This document shows positions 44,329 through 55,773 of a stretch of DNA of 64,000 nucleotides, piece after piece. Position 1 is the stretch's first letter, and the number at the start of each line of letters is the position of its first letter. The notes under the pieces are model-generated. The model saw only the letters and a list, made by a program, of their open reading frames with translations. It did no database searches and was not told where the DNA came from. Source of the stretch: Tricholoma matsutake (Eukaryota; Basidiomycota; Agaricomycetes; Agaricales; Tricholomataceae); the NCBI GenBank assembly GCA_026075535.2, contig AP026538.1, positions 4,030,001 through 4,094,000 on the forward strand, written 5' to 3'. The translations under genes were made by a program, and so were the position numbers.

Positions 44329-45654
44329 TTATTTTCCCAGGGCGATCTGTAACTCTTTGACAAGTGCAACGTCACGCAAGGTTTGTTCCATTGGCGTGAG
44401 TGCATTCCAAGCATCGATCCCACCAACAGCTTCTATTTTCTTCTGGTTCCAGCCAGCCAAGAAGATGATGAGGTCGGCAGGGGTTTTTCGTGCGAGCTGC
44501 TTACTCCCAAGGCGAATAAAAGTCTGTTCAGTCTTCCACTCCTTCATTAATGTAGCCGTCCGCTTCTCGTTTGACGCATGGTCACCATTCATCCCCCGTA
44601 ATAGATCAGCAAGATCCGACATTGTGAATTCGCATTCCATCCGCTGGCTCAATGGACTTTTGTTGAACGTCACGGCTACATCTTCCATCTTGTCAAGCCA
44701 CCCTGCCACGGATACTTCACTTGTGTGGTCAACCTCTGAGTCAACGCCTAAGAGATGCACTGATGGCGTTGAATTCAAGTCTACCGTGAGATCTGATGAT
44801 CGGTAGTCTGGGGTTCGAAGCGCAACATGACGAGCTTCATAGTTGATTTTCCGATGCGAAGTACTATCAGCACTGATGGTAAGGCCTAAATTACGGTGAG
44901 CACTGTGACATTGATAATTCTTCATGGAGAATAAATATTTACTCTTTGTTCTTGACATTTCATAGCCAAGTTGGATTTTCGCAGCAACCCCACCCTCTAG
45001 AATAGCTCTTCCAACAGTCTGATGGCTCATAGGTGTTTTTATAGTGATACCGAGCAACTTCCCTATGCTTTGAATCACCCCTCCAACCTTCGCTTGAGAA
45101 CACCCGCTGCGAACTATAATCCGTGCAAGTGCTCGTGCCTCGGGAGTAAACACGCCATGCTTGGTAAGTTTGATAACATTTGGGCGACGGCTAGCTTTGT
45201 GGACTGCGCGTTTCAGGATCCGAGGAGCGCGCGTGCATTGTGCTTTCAAAGCACGCAACATCTTTCGCATGGCATCATTTCGCTCCTGGCAGTGACGAAC
45301 TTGGGAGCTGAGGTTTGAGATATGAAAATTTGCATCTTCGGAAGCTCGAGAAGCTGAGTTTGCTGTGTGTGCAGCACGGTTCTGAACTTTGGTTAGCTCA
45401 GACCTAAGCTCACGGATTTTGGTTACTAGAGCTGTATTCTTGGCTGTGAGTCATTGATTCTGTCGTCGCTCATTCCTGAAGCGTGTCTCATATGCTCCAG
45501 AATGGGGTGCAGATGATGGTACTGATTTTTTGCTTGTAGGAACTGGGTATATTGGCTGTTTCCCAGCGGGTATGTTTTCTTTGTTGTGACGGTAATGTCG
45601 TACAGTTGCAAACTGATTTTGCTGAGAAATGGACCTTCTTTTCTTGTGTGGCAT
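44329..45654 (-). pseudogene. Basidiomycete-repeated transposase-like ORF with one in-frame TGA (442 codons)
   Basis: One minus-strand frame runs from MPHKKRRSISQQ (45654) to 44329, broken only by TGA at 45451-45453 (codon 68), where Arg would fit (QNQ-stop-LTAKN). The N-terminus is basic. Codons 70-125 are coiled-coil-like (ALVTKIRELRSELTK). A core then follows: KHGVFTPEARALARI, GVIQSIGKLLGI, MSHQTVGRAILEGGVAA, LGLTISADSTSHRKINYEAR, VHLLGVDSEVDHTSE, GMNGDHASNEKRTA and LAGWNQKKIEAVGGIDAWNAL. I know this pattern as a multi-copy mushroom family. The spaced acidic residues (ADST, GVDSE, GDHASNE) would suit an RNase H-fold nuclease or transposase, but that is inference. I saw no clear terminal repeats. 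Confidence 0.65.
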
Positions 45655-46526
45655 TAGATTATCGTTAAAAGGTTCATTTTATGGTCGTTACGCGTCGTCA
45701 AATGAACGAATGGAATTTGAAGTAAGTTGACTCTAATAATAACACTCTGCAACTAATTGTAAAATATTTTTCGGGACAAGGGATAAAATATACTTACCTG
45801 GATCTTGGAGGAACACTATGGTCACCTCAGACACTCTCTCAGAGAGCACCGAGAGCCACAGTTCCCTCAAGATGAGTCTCGAGAACGGTGCAGACGTGTC
45901 TGGTCACACTTTGTCACGCACGCGTCTCACTGTTTACTGCTCGTTCCTTGCAGAAACTTTTCCGGCCTCCAGCATCATTTTTACACTTGGGTTTGCAGGA
46001 GCATTTTAAAGTACTCATGGAGAAGAGCAAAATGTTCTGACCGATTTTTATAATTTGAAAATTTGCATTTTCTAGGTTATTGATCTTAGCCACTTTTTGA
46101 GATATAAAAATTCTGCTGGGACGCGTTAATAGTTCAAGTTTACATAAGCAAAAAAAGTTAAACGCGGCCCGCATCCCAAATACTGCATAATCACCTTACA
46201 TAATTATGCAATAATCACTGACTAAATCAATAGTAGTGGTCAAACATGATGATTGACAGATTATTGACACAATTTTTGAGCAATTAATTTGCACAATAAT
46301 TGTGTGAGCTTTGACCATAATGATTATCTACCACAAGTTCATGCAATTACCCCATGATTATTCACAGTAATTTTATCATCTTATATTTGTGAATTGTGAT
46401 TTGTACTGTTCAGGTAAACCACTGAGTCAATGACTTCCCACAGTGGGTAGGATCCCAGATTAAGATGCAAAACCTACTTTTCTGAATTAAAAAATATTTG
46501 GGATTTAGCTGTCTAATCTGTGGTCA
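45655..46526. other. AT-rich gene-free stretch
   Basis: No gene was recognised. 46190-46400 is very AT-rich with repeated ATAATT words. Confidence 0.45.
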
Positions 46527-46528
46527 TA

Positions 46529-46793
46529 CTGTACCATTTCATTCAATCCGTCACCCCTTGTGATGTGTGACCACCTGTCCGAACTTTTGGTTTCGTCAGT
46601 TGCGGCATAGCCACGTGACATTAGAAATTTTTATGCTGATTTTCGTCAGGTAACAGCTGATTTTGGAAAATTTTGTGACATTTTCCTCCAGCAGATTCGT
46701 CACCTGGAGAGTGGGACACGGGACAGGTGTGACATTTCGTCGATTTTGGAAGGCCTGTGACATGTGACCAACGAATTGAATGAAATGGTACAG
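46529..46793. mobile_element. TA-flanked inverted-repeat element (MITE, 265 bases)
   Basis: The ends are CTGTACCATTTCATTCAAT and its reverse complement, extended on both sides by imperfect pairing to GTGAC. TA flanks both ends (46527-46528, 46794-46795). There is no coding capacity. The TA duplication is typical of Tc1/mariner-type targets. GTGACAT words recur inside. Confidence 0.85.
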
Positions 46794-46795
46794 TA

Positions 46796-47125
46796 TTCTG
46801 GATAGAGTTCCTTATTGAAAAACTTAGATTAGTCAGATCTCCTGCAGATCCAATGTGCCAATTCAAGACATGGCAGATGATCTCATGTTTACAGGGCTGA
46901 GGAGTCACATCACCTTTGTGCAGAAAGACAGTACCATCACTGTTTGTATCTTGTATGCTGTAACTGTACACCCAGGTGTGCACAGCAGGTACATACATGA
47001 TCATGTGACCACATGTTGATATCCATGTAGGCTACAGACTGTTGGTTCATCGCTATACCACCACTATACAAAGCTGTTGCCCTTGCTTTGGGGCATTTCC
47101 CCTCTGCTTCTGTAAGACTGCATGT
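46796..47125. other. Gene-free stretch between two inverted-repeat elements
   Basis: No gene is supported. Confidence 0.4.
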
Positions 47126-47133
47126 CTCCATCT

Positions 47134-47573
47134 AGTGTTTGAAGGTCCAGTCCATGGTTATGTAACAGTCTTTTGGAATTTTAAGATGTAATCTGCTTGT
47201 TAAAGCCTTACAACTTATCCTGGCATTTCAGGACTTTTTGTACACAATGTCAATATATGATTGAAAAGGTTTTGTCATTATGCCTCAGGGGTTTTTACAG
47301 AATTAAACATATTAAACATAAAACAATTTTTCCAGTCTATACATTTTCTGAGGTTTTGAGAAAAATGTATGAACTGGAAAAATTGTTTTGTGTTTGATAT
47401 GTTTTATTCTGTAAAAACCACTGAGGCATAATGACAAAACATTTTTGGTCCTATATTGACATTGTGTACAAAAAGTCCTGAAATGCCAGGATAAGTTGTA
47501 AGGCTTTAACAAGCAGATTACATCTCAAAATTCCAAAAGACTGTTACATAACCATGGACTGGACCTTCAAAGA
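47134..47573. mobile_element. Fold-back element, 440 bases
   Basis: It consists of two ~215-base imperfect inverted arms meeting at about 47355. The same open frame (MLKPYNLSWHFRTFCTQCQY) appears on both strands as a result. CTCCATCT flanks both ends (47126-47133, 47574-47581), an 8-base target duplication as made by hAT-type transposases. The exact end could shift by one or two bases because the edge bases are ambiguous. Confidence 0.85.
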
Positions 47574-47581
47574 CTCCATCT

Positions 47582-48439
47582 GGCGACAACAGTGAGATTT
47601 GCACTCAGCTGCCTTTGGCTTTCATCTGTCTCACTGCTTCTGTTCTGTTCTGTCTTCCTGTTTTCAGTCTCTCTGCTCTGTCTGCTTCTGTCTCTGTTAT
47701 CTGCTTCCATCTACTATCTACTGCCTACCTTAGGCAGTGCTACTCTACTCAGTTACATATCTGCCAGCATGGGAAAGAAGAAATCAGCAGCAAAATGGCA
47801 CCACCAGCATCAGCACTAGCAAAGGATGACCTCGCAACTTGAATGCTCTGTGTGCAGCAGCACCAGCTGGAACTCTATGAGGCCATCATGGCACAAGGTC
47901 ATGAACAGGCATACAATCTGGTGAAAGCAACAATCATGAGGACACTGGAGAAGGGGAGGGCATCTATTCTTGAGGAAAGGAGATGAGAGGGATATGAGAA
48001 AGGGCTGAGAAAAGGTGAACAGAAAGGGGGAACAGATGAACAAGAGAGATGGGAGATGAAACATGAGGGTGAGGATGCACAGATGGAGCCAACAAAACAC
48101 ATGGCAATGAACTCCAGCACCCAGACCACTTCCCCCACCACTGTCAATGCCCTTATGCAGACAATACCACTCGATGAAACCCTCACCAGCCTCTCACTGC
48201 CTCCACAACCTGCCACATCACTGATGATGCCTGCATAGCCCCCATCAGCATCATCAATGATGACAACCACCACCACAACCTCTTTGCCAGCTCCAAACCA
48301 GCCTCCACCACCTCAAAAATGATGGCACACCCCGCCAAGTCAACCTACAGCCCCCCTGTTGAGTCCCCAGCCCCTCTGTTCATGCCCTGAGCTGCACTAT
48401 CCCACCGCCACATCACCACCAGCAACGGTGGCAACCATT
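47582..48439 (+). pseudogene. Decayed low-complexity ORF region, first part
   Basis: The plus strand contains a start-like MGKKKSAAKWHH. An overlapping frame holds ALAKDDLAT and a helix such as LELYEAIMAQGHEQAYNLVK, followed by KGLRKGEQKG-like repeats, PTKHMAMNSSTQTTSPTTVN and a Pro/Thr-rich tail. Stops and frame changes break it. The charged 'EKG' repeats resemble repeated mushroom proteins of unknown function. The next fold-back element interrupts it. Confidence 0.35.
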
Positions 48440-48447
48440 GCTGCAAC

Positions 48448-48749
48448 TAGTGTTGCCTTGACCGACTTGGGGCATTTTTGTATTTTTAAAATAACTTGAC
48501 ACAATGCACTCAGCCTGCTTAGTGTTGAGAGAGGACCCATCGACTTTTGGGGCTCCCTATCTATGTGAATATTTTCAGAATTCTATACAATTTATTGGAG
48601 TTGATATTGTATAGAATTCTGAAAATATTCACGTAGATAGGGAGCCCCAAAAGTCGATGGGTCCTCTCTCAACACTAAGCAGGCTGAGTGCATTGTGTCA
48701 AATTATTTTAAAAATACAAAAATGCCCCAAGTCGGTCAAGGCAACACTA
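48448..48749. mobile_element. Fold-back element, 302 bases, hAT-like ends
   Basis: The arms of about 140 bases are nearly exact inverted copies around a short centre near 48600. The ends begin TAGTGTTGCC, which fits the TAG-G start of many hAT termini. GCTGCAAC flanks both ends (48440-48447, 48750-48757), an 8-base duplication. It has no coding capacity. Few arm mismatches suggest recent movement or arm homogenisation. Confidence 0.88.
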
Positions 48750-48757
48750 GCTGCAAC

Positions 48758-49736
48758 CACCCATGAAACAATGAATAGGGCCATGTCTGGTACCCAGATG
48801 ACCACTGACATCCCAGAGACTGTAAACGAGGCCATAAATGGCGAGCAAATGCCACTATGCAATCAAGTGCAGATGCGTTCGTCAGAACATGTCTGCTGCT
48901 CAACTGACAAACTCTGCTGGCCCCACCATCTCCAACGATGACCTACACCACTCTCCACACCCCCCAATCCCTCCCTGCTTGCCCCCCTTGCCTCTGCTAT
49001 CCACCCCTTGCCCATCACAATGGCTCACTTGTCCATGCAACCTGCCATGTCATTGACAATGGCCATTCCCCCTGCTCTGCCCCACTCTGGACCAAGGACT
49101 GCAGCCCCAGAGCAATGAGACATGCACCTAGACCCACCTGAGCACCCCCACAATGTGTCCCAACCACCCTGTTCACCCCAAACACCCCATAAATGCACCA
49201 TTTTGGTGTCATCCATGTGGTACACCCTGCCTGCATCACCGATGACACCATCTATGCCTGTGAACACTCCCTGCCCACATCTGCTCCCTGTACACCCCCA
49301 ATCCACCACTGCTCACCTCTGCTCACCTCTGCTCAGTCCTCAATGAGCTGTTTTCTCACCCCCCATGCATTTTGACTGACTGAAGACACTGCATCATTAC
49401 CCCCTGCCTCCAGCTCACATCTGTGAGACCTCTCTGGTCTGAATATTGGCCACACACAGCCATTCAGGACTCTATGATGGCAGACAAGGAAATGATGAGC
49501 CCCACTCCATCTTCATGACAATTTCTTCATCCAGACCCATCATCTCATATTCACCCATTTTATTCTCAGCCTTTTGTTACTCGATGTCATCCCTCCGGTA
49601 TTGGACCAGGCAAACCCATTGTCACCATTCCATTTGAAACTCCTGTTCCTGCTCCTGCACCTTCAGTTCTGAAGCTCAATTGGGTTTGTGACCCTTGTCT
49701 CATGAATTTGAGTTTGGCCCTCCATGTGGAAGGAAG
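48758..49736 (+). other. Continuation of the low-complexity region after the fold-back element
   Basis: Pro/Cys/Thr-rich open frames in all three plus-strand phases, with no recognised domain. Short runs such as the doubled GCTCACCTCT (49311-49330) show simple-repeat character. Confidence 0.35.
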
Positions 49737-49928
49737 TATAACTTCCAACACTCAAGAGAAGGGACAAGACATGAGATGATAATGGTATCAATTCAAGAGA
49801 TGATAATAATACAAAATAGTCATGCGATAATGATAAACATAATACACATGCTAGCCAGGTGATCGTGTTGGTGTTGTGATGTTAGGTGCATGTGCCAGAT
49901 CAGCATGGTAAAAGATAGATCTCTTACA
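49737..49928 (-). repeat. 3' LTR of Gypsy relic C (probable)
   Basis: It ends CTCTTACA and contains the word CCAACACTCAAG near its start, like the LTRs at 53155 and 58550. Its first bases are TA rather than TG. A polypurine tract (CATTGAGGGAG read on the minus strand) adjoins at 49929-49939, just inside the element. Confidence 0.6.
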
Positions 49929-52900
49929 CTCCCTCAATGATCAAAAAACTCTATGTGCTCTGGCATGAAGTTTCCCAAAATGTGAGCACTTCGGTGTCCA
50001 AGAGTTCAGACTGAGGTAGCCACAGATCAGATTCCGGTCTGTACCCAAGCCAATGAACAATGTATTGTTGTCTGCATCTGTGTGGCCTTTTGTCAAGGAT
50101 GTCATTGATAAAATATTCAGTTGAACCATCCTTGGTAATGATAGGGCCAGGTCATTGAAGTTCATGAGAAGAAAAGAGTGTCGTGTTATTCTTGTGGTGG
50201 GGCTGTAGTTGTGAGATGTTGAAGACAGGTGTTTGTTTAGGGGTGGAGGGTAACAGCAGTTTGTATGTTGATGTGTCTGGGTATGCTTCTAGTATTTTGT
50301 ATGGTCCATCCCATTGAGCCATGAATTTAGCCATGCGCCCATCTTTTGCTTGCATATATTCTCTTTGTTGTTGAGGTGTTGTCAGCATGACTTGATCACC
50401 TACTTTGAAGGCAGGGTCAGGTAGCCGATCTTTGTTTGTGTGCTTGAGAAAATTTTGCTGCCAGCATGCAGTCTCGTGCTGCTTGCATGTCTCCCTTGAT
50501 GCTCTTGATGAGTCATCTTGCATTGAACTGCTCGTTGTCTTCTCGCTCTATGTTGTTGAGTAGTGGCAGTAGTAGACATGGTGAGTGCCCAGTTTTAAGG
50601 ATAAACCAGTTGATGTGCTGACAGTATTCATGATGTCAAAATGTACTTTGGGGAGGGAGTTTGCCCACCCTTTCTGATTGTGTTCCACATGATAATGCAG
50701 ACACTGGACAACTGTTTTGTTTATATGCTCTGATGTGCCATCTGTTTTAGGGAGATACACAGTTAAAAGTTTATGTTTGATACCCATCAGTTTCATCAGT
50801 GCTTTCTAAAATTTCAAGATGAACAGCTTATCTCTGTCGCTGATGATTTTGATTGGACACCTGTTTTCACAGTACCACGTGTTGAAGAAAACATATGCAA
50901 ATTCTTCAGCTGTCATTTTGGTCATACAAGCAGCCAATTGTACATCTGTGCCCAGTCGGTCCATCATGGTCATGATCTGATCAAAGTTGTTGTCCATCAG
51001 GAGGGGGCCAACGAAGTCAATCGCCACTGATTTGAAATGGTTATCAGGGATTGGCAGAGATTGCAATGGACCGGGGGTTTTATGTGTGCATGATTTGTTA
51101 TGTTGACACTCCACACATGCAGGGATGTACATGGTGAGCAGGTCTTTTCTCATGTTGGGCCAGTAGAACTTGTTTCTCAGAGAGGCATAAGTTTTCTCAC
51201 CTCCAAAATGGCCTAGGTGATCATGAGTGAGCCTGAAGAGTTTCTCATAGAGGTTGAGGGTATTTTGGTATGATCAGTTGGGAGCCCATGAATAAAAGAC
51301 CGTTTTTGAGTTTGATGTCTAATTTTGAATCTATGACACTGCATTTGATGTTGTTGAGAATGCTTGTGCACCAGCTGTCATGCAAATAGCCTTTCCTGAT
51401 TTTGTTGAATAAGGTTGGATCATTCTTGATTGTGAATGTGGCAGCAACAGTTAATGGTTCAGGGGGGTTGTTGGGTAATTGGGATTGTGTGTCTGCAACC
51501 ATGTTGTCTTCACCTTTAATATAAGTGATCAAGTGTTCATATTGAGATAAATACTCTATCCATCTGGCTTGTCGCAGAGACAGGTCTTTCTGTGAGTTGA
51601 AGTTCTGTAGGGTCTTGTGATTGGTGTATATGTAGATGTATGTACCTAGAAGGTCAGTTCTCCATTTTGTGATTGTGCACATGATGCTCAAAAGTTCTTG
51701 TTCATGCACCAGGTAGTGTAGTTCAGGGCCTTTCAACTGTCTGCTTTTGAACATGACTGGCTGTGATGTTTCCCAAGTTTCTCCAAAGGAAAGTACAGCT
51801 CCTGTGCACCTTTTACTGGCATCACAGGTGACATAGATCTTGTTATTCCCTGGGTTTTGGTGGTCAATGGACATAAAGCAGTCCCAACTGAGAACTAGGC
51901 CCTTGATTGCTTTGAAAGCTTTTTGGTGTTCTGGGGTCCAGGGGGGGAAATTGGCATTGCACTCTTTCTTGGTTAACAGAGTGAGAATGGCAGTGTGTTC
52001 GGTGAGGGTAGGAAGGAATGTGATAATGTAGCAGACTAGACCCAAAAATTGACGTACATCCTTGGCAGATGTAGGCACAGACCAATTCATGATACATTCC
52101 ACCTTTGCGGAATCTGCTTCAATTCCTTGGGTGGAGATATGGTGTCCTAGAAAGTTGATCTCTGTTGTGAATAATTCAGATTTCTTGAGTGAACAATACA
52201 GTTGAGCTGTCCCCAGTGCTTCCAATACTTGCACTACATTTTGTTTGTATTTGGTGAGTGACAATGACCAGATAATGATGTCGTCCAGATAAATGTGACA
52301 CATTTTTCCTATCAGGTCTGAAAGTGTGAGTGTGACTCATCATTGGTGTGTGGCAGGTTAATTCCGCAGGCCCATTGGCATGACAACCCATTCCCAAAGG
52401 CTGAATGGTGTCAGTGTTGTGGTGTACTTGACATGATCAGGGTGTACCAGAGTCTGAAAGAATGAATTTGTCATGTCAAATTTACCCCAGATTTTGCCTT
52501 TGGAGAAATCAGCAAGGATGTCGTCAATTTGAGGAAGGGGGTAGTGGTCAGGTATAGTGACATTGTTTAACTTCCAGTAGTCATTCACCCATGGTGGGAT
52601 CAGCTTAGGGAATTATAAAGGAAGGAGATGTGTAAGGGGATGAAGAAGGTCAGATGTGGCCTGCAGCAATGTGCTGGTCAATCAATGTTTTCCATCCTTC
52701 ACGGTATTTCCTAGGACATGAGTATGTGCATCTTACAGAAATTGGTAGCCCTGGTCTGATTTTGATGTGGTGATACACATCTTTCAGAAGGTCTTTTGCA
52801 TGGGGAATGTAACTAGGGAATCGGTTGCTGAACATGGTTTTGAACTTTTTGTTGAGTGTTTGCAGAATTTTCTGCCCTCTGAGTTGCTTGATACAGGTGT

Positions 52901-53154
52901 GGATTGAGGTGATGATATCAGGAGAAGAGGTGGTGTGTTGGTTGAAGTTGAAGTGCACAGGGTTCCTGTCCAATAAATTCATTAGTTTGCAGTGTAGTAA
53001 TTTTTGGAATTTGCATGTTTGGGCTTGTCCCACTTTCATGGCTGACACTTCTGATTTTCTACGTTGGTGCAGTAATATCTTAGGGACTGTTGGGATGGAT
53101 GGAGAAGGGTTGAGTAGGTTGTAGTTTGTCTCTTTTGCAATTGCAGTTTGAAGG
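49929..53154 (-). mobile_element. Gypsy relic C: reverse transcriptase, RNase H, integrase, chromodomain
   Basis: Minus-strand order from high to low coordinates: linker and reverse transcriptase start (RPGLPISVRCTYSCPRKYREG, 53159-52650; DHYPLPQIDDILADFSKG, 52588-52358); YLDDIIIWS, PWTPEHQKAFKAIKGL and RNase H (TCDASKRCTGAVLSFG, 52303-51245); integrase with ACVECQHNK, AIDFVG and ISDRDKLF (51153-50806); HPKT-like region and second half (50796-50548); C-terminus AKFMAQWDGPYKIL (50523-50152); and a chromodomain (YIVHWLGYRPESDLW, about 50050). Several stops and frame breaks separate these, including TAA and two TGA just before YLDD. It is an old, dead copy whose gag end is cut by LTR D at 53155. 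Confidence 0.85.
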
Positions 53155-53320
53155 TGCATCCAACACTAAGGTATCACTAGACTAAAGTAGAACAGGTTAT
53201 ATTATTATTATTGAGGGTATAAGATAAGGTTACAAGACAATGTTTGTATTGTATATATGTCTGTGGGAAGGTCAGATGATCACATCTATTAGTCAGTATT
53301 AGGTAAGAGATACTCTTACA
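53155..53320 (-). repeat. LTR of Gypsy relic D (probable)
   Basis: It begins TGCATCCAACACTAAGG and ends CTCTTACA, parallel to LTR E (TGCTCTCCCAACATTCAAGG ... CTCTTACA). The polypurine-like CATGGATGAG on the minus strand adjoins inside. It interrupts relic C near its protease region. Confidence 0.55.
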
Positions 53321-54316
53321 CTCATCCATGTTTCAAAGAATTGCTACGTGTGGTCCGTTTTGTGCCATTCAGTGTATGCTTTGGTATCCATGAAACCAGA
53401 GGTCTGAGTCTGGACCATAACCAAGCCAATGCACAAGGTATTGCTTCCCATGGCCTTGCATCCTTTTGTTGATGATTTTATCTATGAAGTATTTGGTTTC
53501 ACCATCAGCTGTCACAATTGGGCCAGGTTTCTCGAGGGTTCTTGAAGGAAATAGTTTGGGATCATTTTCAACGTGTGCATGTAAGAGGAAAGAGTGGAAA
53601 GTACAGTGGATCTTAAAGTATTCTGGAAGGTGGAGGGTGTATGTTGATGAGTTGGGATGTGCCTTGAGGATCTCGAATGGTCCGTTGAATCTTGGCATAA
53701 ATTTAGCAACATGACCATCTTTTGCTTGCACATAATCTCAGCATCTGTGGGCTGTTGCTAAGAAGACATGGTCCCCAACGTTGAATTCTGGATTGGGTGA
53801 GCGATTTTTATTGGCCTGACATGCTTGATTGATTTTGGCTGCTGTCAGTAAATCTCGAGCGTTGATCAAGTCATCAGCCAGTTGGTTGAACATGTGTCAT
53901 GCTTCAATCTCACCATCTGAAGTAGGAGGGGAGTGTTGTTCAGGTCGTGGGGTCTCATTGAAAATTTGTGGATCTGTGGGTGTTGTGTTGTAATGTTCAG
54001 TGATCAGGGTATTTTTATTGTAATGTGTTACCTCATCAGTGGCAATTTCAGGGGAGGGTGGTGTGCCAGGTTGATCCTGTGTGGAGTTTTTGACATTGGT
54101 GAGAGGTGGGATGAGACAGGGGGAATGTGCCAATTTGAGCATGAATGGGGAGAAACCAGTAGATGGGTTGATAGTATTCATGATGTCAAAACTGTAGGGG
54201 ATTGGTGTGGTGAGTGGCTGTTTGGGCATGTCCCCAGTTTGGGTGGTCCCATAGTGTGGGTTATGGCACTGGTCAAAGAGGTTTTCTATGTCGTGGGTGG
54301 CTCCTACCAGTATCAC
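53321..54316 (-). mobile_element. Gypsy relic D: integrase C-terminus and chromodomain
   Basis: The minus-strand frame 53731-53369 has AKFMPRFNGPFEILKAHPNS, YKIHCTFHSFLLHAH-like linker sequence and the chromodomain YFIDKIINKRMQGHGKQYL, WLGYGPDSDLW. Upstream, 54316-53897 has FDIMNTINPSTGFSPFMLKL of the integrase end plus a Thr/Pro-rich insert. The reverse transcriptase is missing, so this is a truncated copy. Confidence 0.75.
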
Positions 54317-55113
54317 AGCTACAGTGGGTCCTTCATGGGGAGGGCTCGCATTATCGTCGAGTGTGATGTACCGTAGAGGGGTACATGCATTGGGAATCTC
54401 TCCATCTTCAAGGTTTTGGTTTTGAAAGGTGGGAGGGCAGTATGGAATATAAGGGGTCTTGCGGAGTGAGTTGGTAGTCTTTGGACTGGCAGAGGATCAA
54501 GCTGGATTGATTATCTGGGCACCTTTGGGTATGCTAGGAGGTTTTTTGTGGGGTAGTTCATTGTCATTGGAGGGAGGGTTGAGGATTGTTATCTGTGGTT
54601 GGGCTCTGTGATTGTTGCCTTTGATTTTCATTTTTGGCCAGGGTGAGATGGGTCCAGGATTGTCTGATTGTAGTTCTCTACGATATTCCAGGTCTGCAAT
54701 GGTTAATTCGTTACTGGGGATACTGCATAGAATTTCTAGGTGTATTTCTCAAGCCCACTCACATTGTGAGGCATTTAGTGAGCTTGGGGTTTGGGTGGTT
54801 GCTGCATGGAGGAACATTGTGGTGTTGGGTCAAGTTGAGGATTGTCTTGGTTCTGGAGGGACAGTGCTCTCAAGGTCATTATTGTTCGGAAACAAGTCTT
54901 GTTCATTGTTTCTTTGTTATGAAAATCATGTGATATGTGATTATTGGTAGCGTTTGAGATTTCATAGTTTACATGAGTGGTTGTCATACATCAGTCTATA
55001 CATAGGTGTCCTAGTGTTATGATTCAGGGTGCAAGAGGGCATATAGGAGGGATATTTTATAAGTTTGGAAGCATTTGTGGTTTCCATCGTGAGGGGAGTA
55101 GCTGAACTCATCT
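54317..55113 (-). other. Degenerate stretch between relic D and the gag/ORF1-like ORF
   Basis: T/G-rich on the plus strand, A/C-rich on the minus strand, as in the neighbouring Thr/Pro-rich coding relics. No domain was recognised. Confidence 0.35.
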
Positions 55114-55773
55114 CTATAGCCTCTTCCTCCTTGTCCACCTCTGGTACCATCCACTGCCATGGGCACTGGTGTGGGGTCGGCACATATCCTTGGGCTCGCG
55201 GGCTTGGATAACTTTCTCAGGTATAGGTCCTTTCCATCCTTCGACAAGGGGGAAGGGGCACATGAAGTGTGGGTGGGTCTCGTTCTTACAAAAGTCACAT
55301 CTTCTAATGACTTGAAAGGTCTTGAGAGGAAAGACATGATCAACAAGGTAGGAGGTGTTTTGGATTGATTGGGTCCACTCATTGTAGTGGTTATGGTTGG
55401 AGGAGATCAGGTGCGCCATCAGTTGCCACACCTCACGGTCTTCTTTGTTGGGTTCATGGAGTGTAATGGTCATTAGGTGGAAGGAGCATAATGTATCTTC
55501 AACTCTGCCATTGAGGTCTAGGGGGCTAACAATCTTGGCATAGCACTGGTCTACTATGTTCTGGAAGTTCTTGTTGTGGGTGAGGATAGTCTTAATTGTG
55601 GCAAGTGCAGACATTCTGGCATAGTCATCATTAGTGATGTAGCTACCAGAGATGTTGGTGATGATCCAGGATTGTGCTGATTTGTCAAAGGGGAGGGCAT
55701 GAGAAGCAATCTTCTCTTGGCTTCCTTCTTTGCTTGTTTCGAAAGCAAAGGTCTGTTGGTAGATGAAATACAT
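55114..55773 (-). pseudogene. Gag/ORF1-like protein with a zinc knuckle (219 codons, partial)
   Basis: The minus-strand ORF has mostly helical sequence (WIITNISGSYITNDDYARM, EVWQLMAHLISSNHNHYNEW). It has one canonical CX2CX4HX4C knuckle at residues 159-172 (CDFCKNETHPHFMC) followed by PFPLVEGWKGP. This layout is known to me from ORF1-type proteins of mushroom LINEs and related retroelements that bind RNA. A short upstream piece (56153-55929, TLIGNINNETVTAIENDPNT and FLAIVPYG) probably belongs to the same protein. No reverse transcriptase of LINE type is present nearby. Confidence 0.5.

Noticed and set aside
47197..47512. Two identical-looking ORFs on opposite strands
   Set aside because: They are produced by the inverted arms of one fold-back element, not by duplicated genes.
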